NCBI GenBank assembly: GCA_004352715.1
Contig: SCFE01000119.1
Location: 156,187-220,186 of the forward strand
Source of the DNA: Hofstenia miamia
Lineage: Eukaryota; Xenacoelomorpha; Acoela
DNA length: 64,000 bases
Direction of reading: 5' to 3'
Positions 1 to 10,329 of the stretch are shown piece after piece (within the stretch, counting starts at the first letter, position 1; the number at the start of each line of letters is the position of its first letter). Position numbers and translations under genes: made by a program. The notes beneath the pieces are model-generated. The model was given only the letters and a program-made list of their open reading frames with translations, was not told the DNA's origin and made no database searches.

Positions 1-140
1 GAGATATGCTATATAAATTCATTTAATCTATAAGCACATATTGATGCATTTCAACAACTTATGGGTCATCGTCAGAATAAAATAAAACTTTACAAAAATA
101 CTGCAACAAATAATTAAAAAATCATATATACATGCATTAA

Positions 141-690
141 CTAAAATAAATTAGTTCTTTTGATGTAATTAACGTGCTTGTTTAAAATATAATTATGATC
201 TTCTTTCTTTAATATAATTGCTTCTGCTATTTTGGTGTTCTTTGTTCTTATTATGATATCAAAATTATTTTCTTTAAGTTCGTGAGGATCTTGATAGGTT
301 TCTGTATTTAAATCCACTTTGATGTTCTTTTATTCTCTTTCCGAATTGTCGAACTGTTTCACCAATGTACAATTTATTGCAATTGCCACATTTATATCTA
401 TAGACACTTGATGAAATAAGTTCTTTTGGAATTATATCTTTATTCTTAAATATATACTCTGTTTTGTATGATTCAAATATTGGTCGTATCTTAACATTTT
501 TCAATTTCTTATTCATAATCTTTAATTTTTTCTTCATTGATGTAACTTGGTATTGAATGTATGGTAACTTCCAATAAATTTCTTTAACTTGTAGGTTCAC
601 TTCTTCAATAATTTTTGATGGAGGTAATAAACACTTTGAAACAACGTCCTTAATTAGTTTATGAGGATAACCATTTTTAGAAAAAAAAAA
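141..690 (-). pseudogene. Penelope-like retroelement, 3' fragment with GIY-YIG endonuclease
   Basis: The minus strand encodes the linker and C-terminal endonuclease of a Penelope-like element. In this family a reverse transcriptase is followed by a GIY-YIG nuclease that nicks target DNA. The visible signature is a Y-x-C-x2-C pair followed by LYIGET, then R and the K-E-H motif, typical of the EN-containing Penelope clade. The frame is open from about 690 to a stop near 274. A +1 shift there continues a family-like tail (H-E-L-K, I-I-R, K-K) to a stop at 141, so the copy is frameshifted. No reverse transcriptase domain is present. The fragment ends at an A-rich tract at about 681-690, directly beside a Tc1-like element whose other side shows no Penelope sequence, so the copy was probably already truncated. 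Confidence 0.72.
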
Positions 691-698
691 TATATACT

Positions 699-2013
699 GT
701 ACTGGCCAAAAGTTTGGGAAGAGTAACCTGTCTAAATCGTGTTTTATGCTACTTCCTGGAAACTTCGTAAAATTCCTGGAGTTCCCAATTTTTTCTTAGA
801 ATTTACAACAGATTCATTTAGCCAATCAAATTAACACAACCTTATATTTACACACAATACATTTTACTGAAAAAGCATTATCATTATATTTTGAAATATG
901 GTCCGTGGTAGTGAAATTTCACCAACAAAGCATGCTTATATCATATCTTGTACAAGGAGGGGTACAATTATCAAGCTATAGCTGTTAGAATGGGCGTGTC
1001 AGTATCTTCGGTATCCAGAAGTGTTACTCACTATCAGCAACTGCAAAATTGTTCCTCTCGCAAGCGGGTTCCTCTCGCAAGCGGTCTGGGAGAAAAAGTG
1101 ATAACCCCTCAGAAGTCGTCAATCAACAATTCTCTTCATCTTCTGAAGTCAAAGCAAATCTAGGGGCGGTAGTGCAGAATGTATCAACACGCACCATTAG
1201 GCGTCGATTGAATACTACCCTTGACCTTCGATCGTGCAAACCGGCAGCCAAAACACGATTGTCTTCAAAGAACATTTGAGACCGGTGGCGCTTCTGCAGG
1301 CAATACCAACACTACACCCCTGAGATGTGGCATCAAGAAGTGTTTAGTGACGAATACAAGATTTGCCAGTTTACATCATACTGGCCACACGCTTGACGAC
1401 CAAGAAACCAAAGATTCAACACACGTTACACGCAAAAAACTGTCCGCTCAGCACCTTCTGTGATGATTTGGGGTGCTATAACTGTGAATGGGCGTGCTCA
1501 CAACGAGAGAGTCACAGCCGAGGCCTACCTCAAAATAATTTAGGAGAAAGTTCCCATGTTTATGCAGCTACTACAAAAAAAACAACAAGATGGTGCTCCT
1601 TGTCACAGCACCAAAGTTGTGAAACAGTGAATTGCATCACAAGACTTTCGGCTGCTTGAGAACTGGCCAGAAAACGCCCCAGACCTCAACGTCATAGAAA
1701 ATTGCTGGCATCACATCAAAAACTGTCTGAGGAAGCGCCAATGCACATCACTCGACGATCTGTAGGAGCAAATTAAATTGGTATGGTACACAGAGATTAC
1801 TGATGATTATTGTAGAAAGCTGGTCGAGTCAATGTCAAATCGCATTGCTGCGGCGTGTTTGGCCAATAATGGAGGACATTCAAAATATTAGTGAGTTTTT
1901 CTGAATTAACTATTTACTTTCTACACGGTGTTATCATATTGTTTCTACATTGCGTTTTTTAGTATAAAATACAAATATTTCTAAATTTGGAAAGTGTTCA
2001 CAAATTTTTGGCC

Positions 2014-2019
<6 letters not shown>
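699..2019 (+). mobile_element. Tc1-like DNA transposon with about 20-bp inverted ends
   Basis: The left end reads GTACTGGCCAAAAGTTTGGG from 699. The right end, read on the other strand from 2019, gives GTACTGGCCAAAAATTTGTG, so the terminal inverted repeats match at about 17 of 20 bases. Both ends abut TA-rich sequence, as expected for the TA target of Tc1/mariner elements, although the outermost one or two bases are ambiguous. The element is about 1.3 kb and carries one broken transposase frame. Confidence 0.8.
898..1891 (+). pseudogene. Tc1-like transposase, frameshifted and with stops
   Basis: An ATG at 898 opens a transposase that needs a one-base frame change near 945 to join the helix-turn-helix segment YKEGYNYQAIAVRMG at about 950-1000. 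The next part (1050-1550) is spread over several frames. The catalytic C-terminal half is clear from about 1587: QQDGAPCH supplies the second aspartate, and PDLNVIEN at about 1680-1703 supplies the final glutamate. An in-frame TGA sits between them, near 1626. By codon count 35 residues separate that D and E, rather than the 34 of classical Tc1. The frame ends at TAG 1889-1891. The protein would bind the inverted repeats and carry out cut-and-paste transposition, but this copy cannot be functional. Confidence 0.8.

Positions 2020-2048
<29 letters not shown>
2020..2048. repeat. (TA)n microsatellite
   Basis: A run of about 14 TA units separates the end of one Tc1-like element from the start of the next. 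It offers many TA target sites. Confidence 0.9.
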
Positions 2049-2051
<3 letters not shown>

Positions 2052-2642
2052 TTGTGAAATCAAATAAAGTAACAGAAAAAAAGTTTATTTTATGTACAAA
2101 ACGTTTATTTAAATTCTGTTAAAATGCAAAATATAAAATTATAGTGCACTCTATGTTAGTAATGAGATTCAAACATACAATATTGATTACAAAAGTATTT
2201 TTCCTTACTTAGTGTGTGCTCCTTCGGCTTTTATGCAGGCTGCCGCACGCTTTGACATTGAATTAATGAGAGTCTGACAGGTAGCCTGGAGTGTTTCTTC
2301 TCTGTGTCAATTCCTGTTTAATGATGGAAAAAGGTTATTTTTGGTCGTTGGATGATATCTACTAATCTTGGTCTTCAATAGATGCCAAATGTTCCTGAAT
2401 GGAATGAAATCAAGAGGATCTTCTTGCCAATCAAGATCCTTCAGCTTGTTCGCCACAATTTTTGCAGTATGACAAGCGCTCTCCATGAACACAAACTCAG
2501 AAAGACTTTCTGAGCCATTCCGGCCAGGAATCTGTAGAACTAGTTTATTTTTAAGCATTTTATCAATAGTCACACATTGTTATAATATAAAGTACATAGC
2601 TACCAAACTTTTAATAATTACTCTATTTGGATTTCACATCCC
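2049..2642 (-). mobile_element. Internally deleted Tc1/mariner-like element
   Basis: The left end GTGTTGTGAAATCAAATAAAG (trimmed here to its core GTGAAATCAAATAAAG) is mirrored by GTGAAATCCAAATAGAG read inward from the right end at 2642. TA dinucleotides sit immediately outside both ends (2047-2048 and 2643-2644). At 594 bp it is too short for a complete transposase and keeps only the C-terminal part on the minus strand. Confidence 0.7.
2205..2573 (-). pseudogene. Tc1-like transposase C-terminal remnant
   Basis: Minus-strand residues include CHTAKIVANKLKDL followed by IWHLLKTKISR. These match the region around the second aspartate and the motif after the catalytic glutamate in Tc1-like enzymes. 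The catalytic residues are eroded: the position expected to be D reads E/S, and the PDLN-PIEN block is scrambled. After a frame change near 2300 the C-terminal tail follows, with SMSKRAAACIKAEG and a stop at 2205-2207, the usual end of this family. The start of the protein is missing. Confidence 0.65.
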
Positions 2643-2649
2643 TATATAT

Positions 2650-3139
2650 ATATAATATATGTATATTTAATGAGGCTGGAAATGGAACGAGACTGAGACC
2701 AGATCAAGCTGGACTAAATGGAAATGAGGCCAATCAAATTCTGCACTCAGAGAACTCTACGACAAATATTGTTCTTGCATTCCAATTGCGAGAGACTTTG
2801 GGATAAAAACCGTTATCCAATCCAATTCTATGTTCGTTTTTGGTTGTTGTGTGGCATTTAACTTTTTATGCAAATATTTGACTTATTGTCAATAATGACG
2901 TAGCAGCTAATTTGGTTTGCACCATTCATTAGCATTGCAAAATGAATAATCTTATTGAACTTATAGTTTAAATGGCATTATTTGGTATCCTCCTTATTCA
3001 TATATTCATCTTTGCAAGCGGATATGGAAATAGAAATAATTTTTTATTAAGTTAAACAGTATTCACTAAAACAATTGTTAAATTTAATTGTATGCAATTT
3101 ATTTAAAATTTAAACATATTCACAATTAGGATAAAGCTA
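2650..3139. other. Non-coding stretch
   Basis: AT-rich sequence with stops in every frame. No gene, RNA or repeat boundary was recognised. Confidence 0.4.
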
Positions 3140-3475
3140 TGCTAAAGTCTCGCTCAAAAGTATTGCAACAATGTATATTTATTGAATTATTGGCAATTTG
3201 TAGTGAAACGATTTCTACTACCTTAAAAAAATTTTTTCGTCAATTTCATAATTTTCTCGTTCATAGAAGATTTTTAAAAGCATAAAATACCGTTACAGAT
3301 GACTCTGAGAAGTCCATGTAAATGTAAATGAAAGTAGTGCTACCAAGATAATTAAAGCCTCATTTTACAATATATTTTGCTCTTATTTTGAAGAAATATG
3401 TTTTTTAAGAAAAAATTAATTATTTCTGCAGTTTATATTTTGTGCTTGTAACATATATATACCATTATATAACAT
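3140..3475 (+). repeat. Dispersed repeat, copy 1 (pair with 5465-6075)
   Basis: Blocks of this segment recur in the same order at 5465-6075. Shared blocks include TTCATAGAAGATTTTTAAAA, CCAAGATAATTRAAG with TTTTACAATATATTTTGC, and TTTTTTAAGAAAAAATT followed by CAGTTTAT or GAGTTTAT. The copies are clearly diverged. They lie on either side of the LINE and gypsy fragments, so they may be arms of one older repeat or copies of one family. Confidence 0.55.
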
Positions 3476-3679
3476 ACATGGTAATTGTGAAAATTTTGCG
3501 TTTTTATTGTTTGTTTAATTTGTCCCTGTAGGTTTTTTGTTGTGTTTTTAATGTAATTGTATTAGCTTTGTTTATTTCTTTGTGCATTCTGTATATATTA
3601 AGCTTTTTTAAATACTTTGTATATATTTCATTGTATATACTTGCAAAACGTATATATATATAGAGGGTAAAAAAAGCTG

Positions 3680-4110
3680 TTACGACTGACCGTAAATTAC
3701 CCCCAAACAACTGTTCTTGGCCCTATTTTATGTGCAATTTTTGCAAATGATATAATAAAACATTTTAATCACAGCGTCATTTACCAATATGCCGACAAAA
3801 TATGCCTAATAAGTACAGCAAAAAATGTTTTCAATGCTACAAAAAAACTTCCAAACAGATGTAGAAAAATTAAACAATTTTTTTACAAACAATCAACTAA
3901 AACAAATTCTATAAAAACAAAATTTATTATTTTATCAGCGAAGGCACAAATAAATCTAATAAATGATATAGAATTAAAGATAAATAATGAGTCAATAAAG
4001 CAAAGTGAAACAGTTAGCTATTTAGGAGTAGAGATAGATAATGAATTAAAATTTGAAAAATTTCTACTGAATAAGATTCAAAAAATGACTGCAGGCATTA
4101 GATATCCTTA
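3680..4110 (+). pseudogene. LINE reverse transcriptase fragment, 5' part (CR1/jockey-like)
   Basis: The plus strand carries reverse-transcriptase motifs: PQTTVLGPILCAIFANDI (the palm PQG-x3-GP motif with G lost) followed by IYQYADKICLIS, in which the catalytic Y-A-D-D box reads YADK. Downstream are the KTKFIILS and SYLGVEIDNELKF motifs of LINE palm and thumb. The frame is broken several times. The layout matches the better copy at 23028-24038, so both probably belong to one lineage. The fragment stops at a single N at 4111 and resumes at 4722 with exactly its last 100 bases. Confidence 0.75.
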
Positions 4111-4111
4111 N
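4111..4111. other. Single-N contig join
   Basis: A lone N marks the switch from LINE sequence into Ty3/gypsy sequence. The 100 bases before it (4011-4110) recur at 4722-4821. Confidence 0.9.
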
Positions 4112-4720
4112 CAATAAAGCTGCCAGTACAAAGAGTGCCAGAACAACTGAAAGATAAATACAATATAATTTTAAATGAATTGATCGACAACAAGATAATT
4201 AGGCCAAGTGAAAGACCATATGCAGCACCAACGGTGTTTGTTAAACAGGAGAATAAATATAGACTGTGCATTGATTTTTGAAAATTGAACAAAGTGATAA
4301 AGAAAGATTCCTACCCATTACCTAGAATCGAAGATATGCTTTATGAGGCAAGTAAGCACAAATATTTCACAGTTATAGACTTGTGTAAAGCTTATTGGCA
4401 AGTGCAAATGGAACTGAAGGACATAGAGAAAACAGCATTCATAACACCATATGGACTCTATGAATGGATATATATGGCGTTCGGTTTATGCAATGCACCA
4501 GCAACATTTCAACACTACATCAAAAAATTCTGAAAAACAAAAAAAAACAAAATCAAAGAAGGAATAAATGCGTATATCAATGATATAATTATAATGATCG
4601 ACACAGTGGAACAACACTTGCAGAAATTGGATAGAACATTGAGAATACTGAAGAACGCTGGACTAATAGTGAATGGCAACAAATGTGATATAATAAGAGA
4701 GAAAGTGATATTCCGCAGAA
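4112..4720 (+). pseudogene. Ty3/gypsy reverse transcriptase fragment
   Basis: The plus-strand translation shows gypsy RT order: IIRPSERPYAAP, then KYRLCIDF followed by a stop, then KLNKVIKKDSYPLPRIED, FTVIDLCKAYWQV, TAFITPYGLYEW, and MAFGLCNAPATFQ at about 4468-4512. The catalytic Y-x-D-D box is replaced by YINDIII near 4570. Stops follow DF and KKF. The fragment is bounded by single Ns on both sides and interrupts a LINE whose flanks overlap by 100 bp, so it is most likely a gypsy contig placed wrongly in the scaffold. It can also be read simply as a dead retrotransposon piece. Confidence 0.85.
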
Positions 4721-4721
4721 N
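4721..4721. other. Single-N contig join
   Basis: This N ends the gypsy fragment. LINE sequence resumes directly after it with a 100-bp copy of 4011-4110. Confidence 0.9.
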
Positions 4722-5200
4722 CAGTTAGCTATTTAGGAGTAGAGATAGATAATGAATTAAAATTTGAAAAATTTCTACTGAATAAGATTCAAAAAATGAC
4801 TGCAGGCATTAGATATCCTTATCACTTACGCGAAGTAATATCAAGCAATTATCATAAACAACTGATACATGCATTCTTTTTGTTTCATTTTCAATATTGT
4901 TCTTTTCTTAACTGACCTAAATTCTAAATATCGTATGCTTCTATTAAAATTAATTTTGTTTGTGTATAAGAATTCTACACTTTGCACAAAGGCATGACGA
5001 AGCGTCATTATATCGTAATAAATATAAAATATTTTCTCCGTTCTACCAAATCCATTCAAGAACAAAATAACGCATTTCGGAAAATTGGAAAATGGCCACT
5101 TCTCAAATATTGTTTATCGAACAGTGTTTTGTATTGCAATTCAGAGGTCTATCTAGGAAATGAAATAAGAATGTTTGATTCAATCTATTAAATTATTTAC
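4722..5200 (+). pseudogene. LINE reverse transcriptase fragment, 3' part
   Basis: After repeating the last 100 bases of the upstream LINE segment, the translation continues with IRYPYHLREVISSNYHKQL and HAFFLFHFQYCSFL. This is the thumb/connection region that follows the palm in CR1/jockey-like elements, comparable to IKHLYHLRHVGKSSHVELIH at about 23620-23680 in the second LINE copy. From about 4910 the frame is broken by many stops. The 3' end is not defined. It is the same pseudogene as 3680-4110. Confidence 0.6.
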
Positions 5201-5464
5201 TACATTTGTGTATCACGTTAATTAAAATCAAGTAACGTAATGCCTATTATCTTATGCAAAATAAGTTTTTTTTATTGAATGCATCATTGCATTTGTTTGA
5301 TTTACTGAGAAATTACTTTATTCTTGAAGCAGAACCCACATCAGCAAGGAGACTTTCTAATTTTATGTCCATTGCGATGTATAAGGCATTATTGCATAGG
5401 TCTCATTGTGTTTCAAACACAGCATTTGCAAGGTAATAGACTCCGCAGATTTTAGTTAAATTAT

Positions 5465-6075
5465 ATTAAAGTCCCACGCAAAAAAAATTGCAAGTTTGCA
5501 ACAAAGTATATTTCTTGAATTATTGGCTTTTTTGTTTAGTTGATTTTATAATTTTAACATTCATAGAAGATTTTTAAAATCATTGGGAAGAAAGATTCAA
5601 TTTTTAAGAGATTTCTTCATCAATTTAGATCAAATCTATTCAGTTAAACAACGAGATCTCGTGATAAACACATAATTCAAACTATAGAATTATCCCTATA
5701 AATGACTTTTTGAAAGCCATGTAAATGAAAGTAATTTTATTAAATACACCAAGATAATTGAAGGTCTCTTTTTACAATATATTTTGCACTTATTTTGCTA
5801 AGTGAATATAAAGCATGATGAGAATATATAATGATAACTAAAGAAAATTTAGCGACATTCATTGTAGAAAGCTAGTTTTTTACTGCGGGAAATGTTAATG
5901 TTTTTTTATTTTAGTATCACTTGTTAAAAGCAATGCAATTTTGTCTTCTAAAGTAGCTACAACAAAATTATTGATTTTTTTAATATATATTTTGCTCTTA
6001 TTTTTAAGAAAAACATTTTTTAAGAAAAAATTCAATATTTCAGGAGTTTATTTTTTGTACTTTCAACATATTTAA
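5465..6075 (+). repeat. Dispersed repeat, copy 2 (pair with 3140-3475)
   Basis: This segment shares ordered blocks with 3140-3475 but is longer, with extra sequence at about 5800-5980. The last shared block is the TTTTTTAAGAAAAAATT stretch at about 6016-6033. Confidence 0.5.
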
Positions 6076-6141
6076 CTAAGATATAACTTTTATTTAAAGG
6101 TTCAATGACTAGGTATTTATTTATTCAATTCGCCAAGTTGA

Positions 6142-6446
6142 TTAATCAACAGTATCATAATAGTTCGCTGCACTATCATCACTTTCAATGTCTTCTGGTA
6201 ATTGAGTTTGTGTAGATTTATCAAATAATTTTTTCCTTTGTTTTTGAACTTTCATTGTTAAGACATTCAATATAATCCAGCCAATAAGTGCTGCAAAACC
6301 TGTTGGAAAAACGACTTTCAACAAGGAATAATCATTTGTATCACATTTGATTTTATTGCTAAAACACTCCGCTTGACTAACAGTATATTGGTTTCCACAA
6401 AGAAATTGAATTCTTTTCTGTATGTTTGCATCACATGCAGTTAATT
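6142..6446 (-). CDS. C-terminal exon of a single-pass membrane protein, cut at a contig join
   Basis: The minus strand is open from the N at 6447 to a stop at 6142-6144, about 100 residues. In order it shows a cysteine-containing extracellular part with C residues in ACDAN, FLCGN, AECFS and IKCDT, then a hydrophobic span (VVFPTGFAALIGWIILNVL) of transmembrane character. A basic stop-transfer KVQKQRKK follows, then an acidic cytoplasmic tail ending YYDTVD. The layout is that of a type I membrane protein end. I do not recognise the family; the spacing of the four cysteines is not diagnostic. No ATG is needed because this would be a terminal exon or part of one. Upstream sequence is lost because unrelated sequence follows the N. 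Non-coding chance is possible, but a clean TM plus basic plus acidic order makes a real exon more likely. Confidence 0.5.
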
Positions 6447-6447
6447 N
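6447..6447. other. Single-N contig join
   Basis: A lone N separates the membrane-protein exon from unrelated sequence with different composition. Confidence 0.85.
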
Positions 6448-6655
6448 AAAAGGATTGACACAGAGATTCTGGGAAAAACTGCAAGACGCGAAAATGAATT
6501 ACCCAGCAACAATAGGTATGGCGACAGCACCAATAATATTGGGAGATTACCAAACAATCAAAGCAAACGTGGAAACAAAAATATTAAAATGTACGCCACC
6601 AGAAATGGTATCGATTCCGATGATATTACCCCCAATGGAGACTACCAAAGGATAG
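6448..6655 (+). other. Open stretch of unknown origin
   Basis: The plus strand is open from the N to a stop near 6655, with residues such as LTQRFWEKLQDAKMNYPAT and PPEMVSIPMILPP. A related frame seems to continue to about 6780 after a shift. Base composition resembles the gypsy fragment at 4112-4720 (A-rich plus strand), and the single-N context is similar, so it may be another part of a retroelement. I could not match it to a domain. Confidence 0.3.
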
Positions 6656-7046
6656 AAAAATAGCTAAGGGATTCTTGCATGAATTAAAGACATATAACAA
6701 ACACGAAAGAGAAGGCAAAACGATTAATCGAATCAGAAGCATACAAGAAAACAAGACGAATAATGCTTTGGGCAGTGAGCCCCTTACGAACTGGAGTCTC
6801 TCTCATACAGTTACCTAAAAAATGTCTGTTACAAGCTACTCTTATATCGCACAGATACTAATTATAGTTTGGTATAGATAAAAATAAGACAGTGTACATG
6901 AGACAATGAAAGTTGAATTACCCCACTTGAAAGAAACTGTAATTCACTATCTCTAAATAAGTTTAAATTAATGCACATCTTGGCCTGGGTGATGATTCTA
7001 CAATAAACATTGTTTGAATGGTGCAAAATGTCACTCAAGTTATTGC

Positions 7047-7047
<1 letters not shown>
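6656..7047. other. Non-coding stretch
   Basis: After about 6780 no frame of interest remains. Nothing else was recognised. Confidence 0.35.

Positions 7048-7088
<41 letters not shown>
7048..7088 (+). repeat. (TCA)n microsatellite
   Basis: About 13 perfect TCA units in a row. Confidence 0.95.
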
Positions 7089-9600
7089 GCTAATATCTTG
7101 AAATCACTGCAAAGCTCCGTATGTCAGATGACTTTGAGGTCTAGACCTTATTTGAACACTAAGAACGTTGAAAATTTTACTCAAATAATTTAAAAATTCC
7201 TCCAAATTCATGTATTAGTAATAATGAACTGCTTTAATAATAAGTTCTACACAACTTTGACTCAGTATTTCTTTGAAACATGCATGCAATATACTATATT
7301 ATTGGCAATATATTTGCTCATATATATTGTGAAAAGTCACTGATTTTGGGTGATATTCTTCTGTTTTATAAAAATCTATATGTACCTATATTTGTCCTTG
7401 GAGCGTCAAAAACCCCAAGCTTTGTTAACCATTAAATGATATACCGAGTATTTAAGGCATCGTAAAGAGAAAATGTCCAGAAAAAGAAAATTTTACAAAT
7501 TTTTTTTGAATTCATGAAATATTTAACTCCTTTGTACCCCACAGACACTTCTAAACCCGAGGCATTACTACTCCCATGATTCGATTTTCACCCCTTGACC
7601 CGCTTATAACCATTCTATTTCGAATAATACATGGTCGTCAGATGCATTGCCTTATGCATTAGGTATAGCTGAAATCATGGCAGAGCTTAAAGATGGCCAG
7701 GTCGATCAATATAGTTTGTCGAAAGTTGATATCCATGAAGCAAAAATTTTGAGGCAAATATTTCTAAAAAAATTCCCCAATTTTTTTAACTTAAAAAATT
7801 CATGCAGTTTGGCTCTTACTGTAGTTTTAGCGTGGAGGGATGGGAGCTAAAGAAGCAAATGCTGATTAGCAGATATTTTGGAAAAAATAATAGAAAGGTT
7901 GGGTGTTGTCGACTGAAGACAACGAGTCCCTCCAAAGATATTTTTCCGGAACCCGTCGCTCATACTCAATCTACCTTAGTGCCTTCGCCCACTTTGTTTG
8001 AACACCAGCAGATATCTAGTCCTAATGCTTCCCCATCACGCGACAGATAGAATATCGTAGGTCCTCCAGATCACCCCCCCCCCCCCCCCCCAACGAGTTT
8101 GAAGTACTCTCGGCAATAAAATTTCATTTGGTCTATTCCACAAAGTATTTTAATCCTATAATTCATCATTCGAAGTAAAATGGTCATAGACATTATTCTT
8201 CTTGTGAAGTTGGCGGCATTATTTAAATTTGCATTATTTTTGTATATTATGCCGTCACGAAATCAGAACAATTTAGAGAAATAGCTAAAAATACTTTTTT
8301 CTATGACTTCTCAAGAAAATATATTTTCAAACGCCATTGCGCAAAAAATTTTTCGTAGCAAGAAATATTTTGTGTAATATATCTATTTAGTTATAGAAAA
8401 AATGCAATGCGCTTCTGTGAATGTCAACTAGCAAATATCTGTATCTACATTCCTTCTTTCAAAGAGGGTTTTCTCATATTCATAGTGATTGCATAATTTC
8501 TTGTAATTCCTATTGCATTTTTATTTTACATTTGATGTTTTTGATTCGAAAATCAGCCAAAATTTGTTTAATATTTAGGTGACAAAGAATTACATCATTG
8601 AGAAATTTTGCTTAACTTAATATAATTAATAATCAACACTAAACATGGTATATTCTTATGTATGGAAATTAGAAAACCACTATAGCACTATTTTGTCTAA
8701 TTTTGATTGTTCAAATTTATTAATGTTTATAAAAAACTAGATGCTTTGTTATAAAATGTGATACAATTACTCAAACTTTCGCGTTAACTTTGTTATAGCA
8801 ATTATAAAAAATTTTGTGATTACTATTTTCTGTGATAACGTGCTCAAAAAAGGACTTCTAAAACATCGCAGTTCTGAATTTTATATTTTTTCGATGGTGG
8901 TTCTTAAACTTGTTTTTAAAATGGTTATACTATGTAAACAAAGGCTTATTCTCAACCTTGCATTTATTTCCGATTGTGTAATTTTTAGTTTCGACTCTCA
9001 ACGCTTCTAAGAGTGCTTGAATTTAGAAAGGTTATATTAGGATACTCAAAGATTATGATTATATTCCTCCAACGTCAAAAAAGGAAATATATCTAATATC
9101 ACCATCGCAAAATAGTTTTTATGCGCATTTATTATGAATTTTCACCTTTATATTTGAAATAGTAAAAGTTCACTCTTTGAGTGTTGACTATTGAATTGCA
9201 AATCAGCATCCTGTGTTACTTAGATGTCCTTGTCTAAACTTTATTACTGTATCCAAGATTACACAATATTTCAATTGTTTAGATTCTCAACAAAGTTATC
9301 TCGAAATAAGCAATAACTGTTATTATAAGCTATACTTTGTATTATGATGCAAAACAAGTAAAGAATATGCAACTGCACTTTCAATTATATAATTGAAAAA
9401 ACAGTTGAATATTTCAAAGAATATATTTCTTTTTGTAATACGTGTTATGGTTTGTAGTTGTTTTCTAACAATATTAATGGGAATAATTGTGCTTTAAATG
9501 ATCATGTATAGACAGCAGATTTCTATGTATCTATCCAACATTAATATTATCCACTCGTAGCTGGGGCAACTTGAAGTAGTATCAAGTCACAAATTGTTGT
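7089..9600. other. Unrecognised stretch with one longer frame
   Basis: A plus-strand frame at about 7647-7850 (SLSKVDIHEAKILRQIFLKK) and an overlapping frame to 8050 have somewhat protein-like composition but no motif I can name. They could be a decayed element or chance. The rest is AT-rich non-coding sequence. Confidence 0.3.
8074..8091 (+). repeat. Poly-C run of 18
   Basis: Eighteen consecutive cytosines stand out in AT-rich surroundings. The opposite strand is a G18 run that could fold as a quadruplex. Length may also reflect sequencing error. Confidence 0.85.
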
Positions 9601-9611
9601 TGAACATTAAT

Positions 9612-9728
9612 AGATATATATATATATANNNNNNNNNNNNNNNNNNNNNNNNNNNNNNNNNNNNNNNNNNNNNNNNNNNNNNNNNNNNNNNNNNNNNNNN
9701 NNNNNNNATATATATATATATATATATA
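9612..9728. repeat. (TA)n tract containing a 79-base assembly gap (9629-9707)
   Basis: TA repeats flank the Ns on both sides, so the gap is probably an unresolved TA microsatellite. The inverted end of a DNA transposon starts right after it at 9729. Confidence 0.9.
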
Positions 9729-10329
9729 TTAGACCCCCTCAGATTTAGGTGATCCTCTCCAATTTTCGCAGCACCCCACTTATTTGGTTTTAATATAAAT
9801 AAATACCAACTTCAGAAACTTTGAATCAATTATATATTGGGAACATATTGCGCACTCGAATTTTCTATCGGCAGCTAGACATCAATAACTTTTAAGCAAA
9901 TTGCGGTTTGCTAAAACTAAATTGCTTTCTTGATTTAACACGATCACATTTTCAGTAAAGAAAATGACAATAACTTGTAATAAAACTAGAAAACGCATTT
10001 AAGAGTTTGTCTTCAAAGCAAAGAAAGCATGTGATCAAAAGGTAGGTGTAGATTTGCAGTAGGCAAAGAGAAAAATAATTGAACATTTAACCAGAAAATA
10101 TACAAATGTGTATTTAATTGGTCAACCGGAGGTGCATCTTCCTCAATCAAAGTTATGAACATTGAGACAGGTAGTAAAAGTTTTGTTTTATGAGAAGAAT
10201 AAGCATGATGCACATAATCAAAATTTCTTTGTAATGATGGTCGATCAATTTTGTTTTTGTGGCACAATGCCTGCATTGAAACAAACGACAGATGGAGGTG
10301 CATCAATAATATACAAGAACAACATGAGA

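Noticed and set aside
7647-8050. Host gene exon
   Set aside because: Protein-like composition in part, but no motif, no convincing splice sites and no homology pattern I can name.
8074-8091. Regulatory quadruplex element
   Set aside because: Only a single homopolymer run; no nearby gene and length uncertain, so kept just as a repeat.
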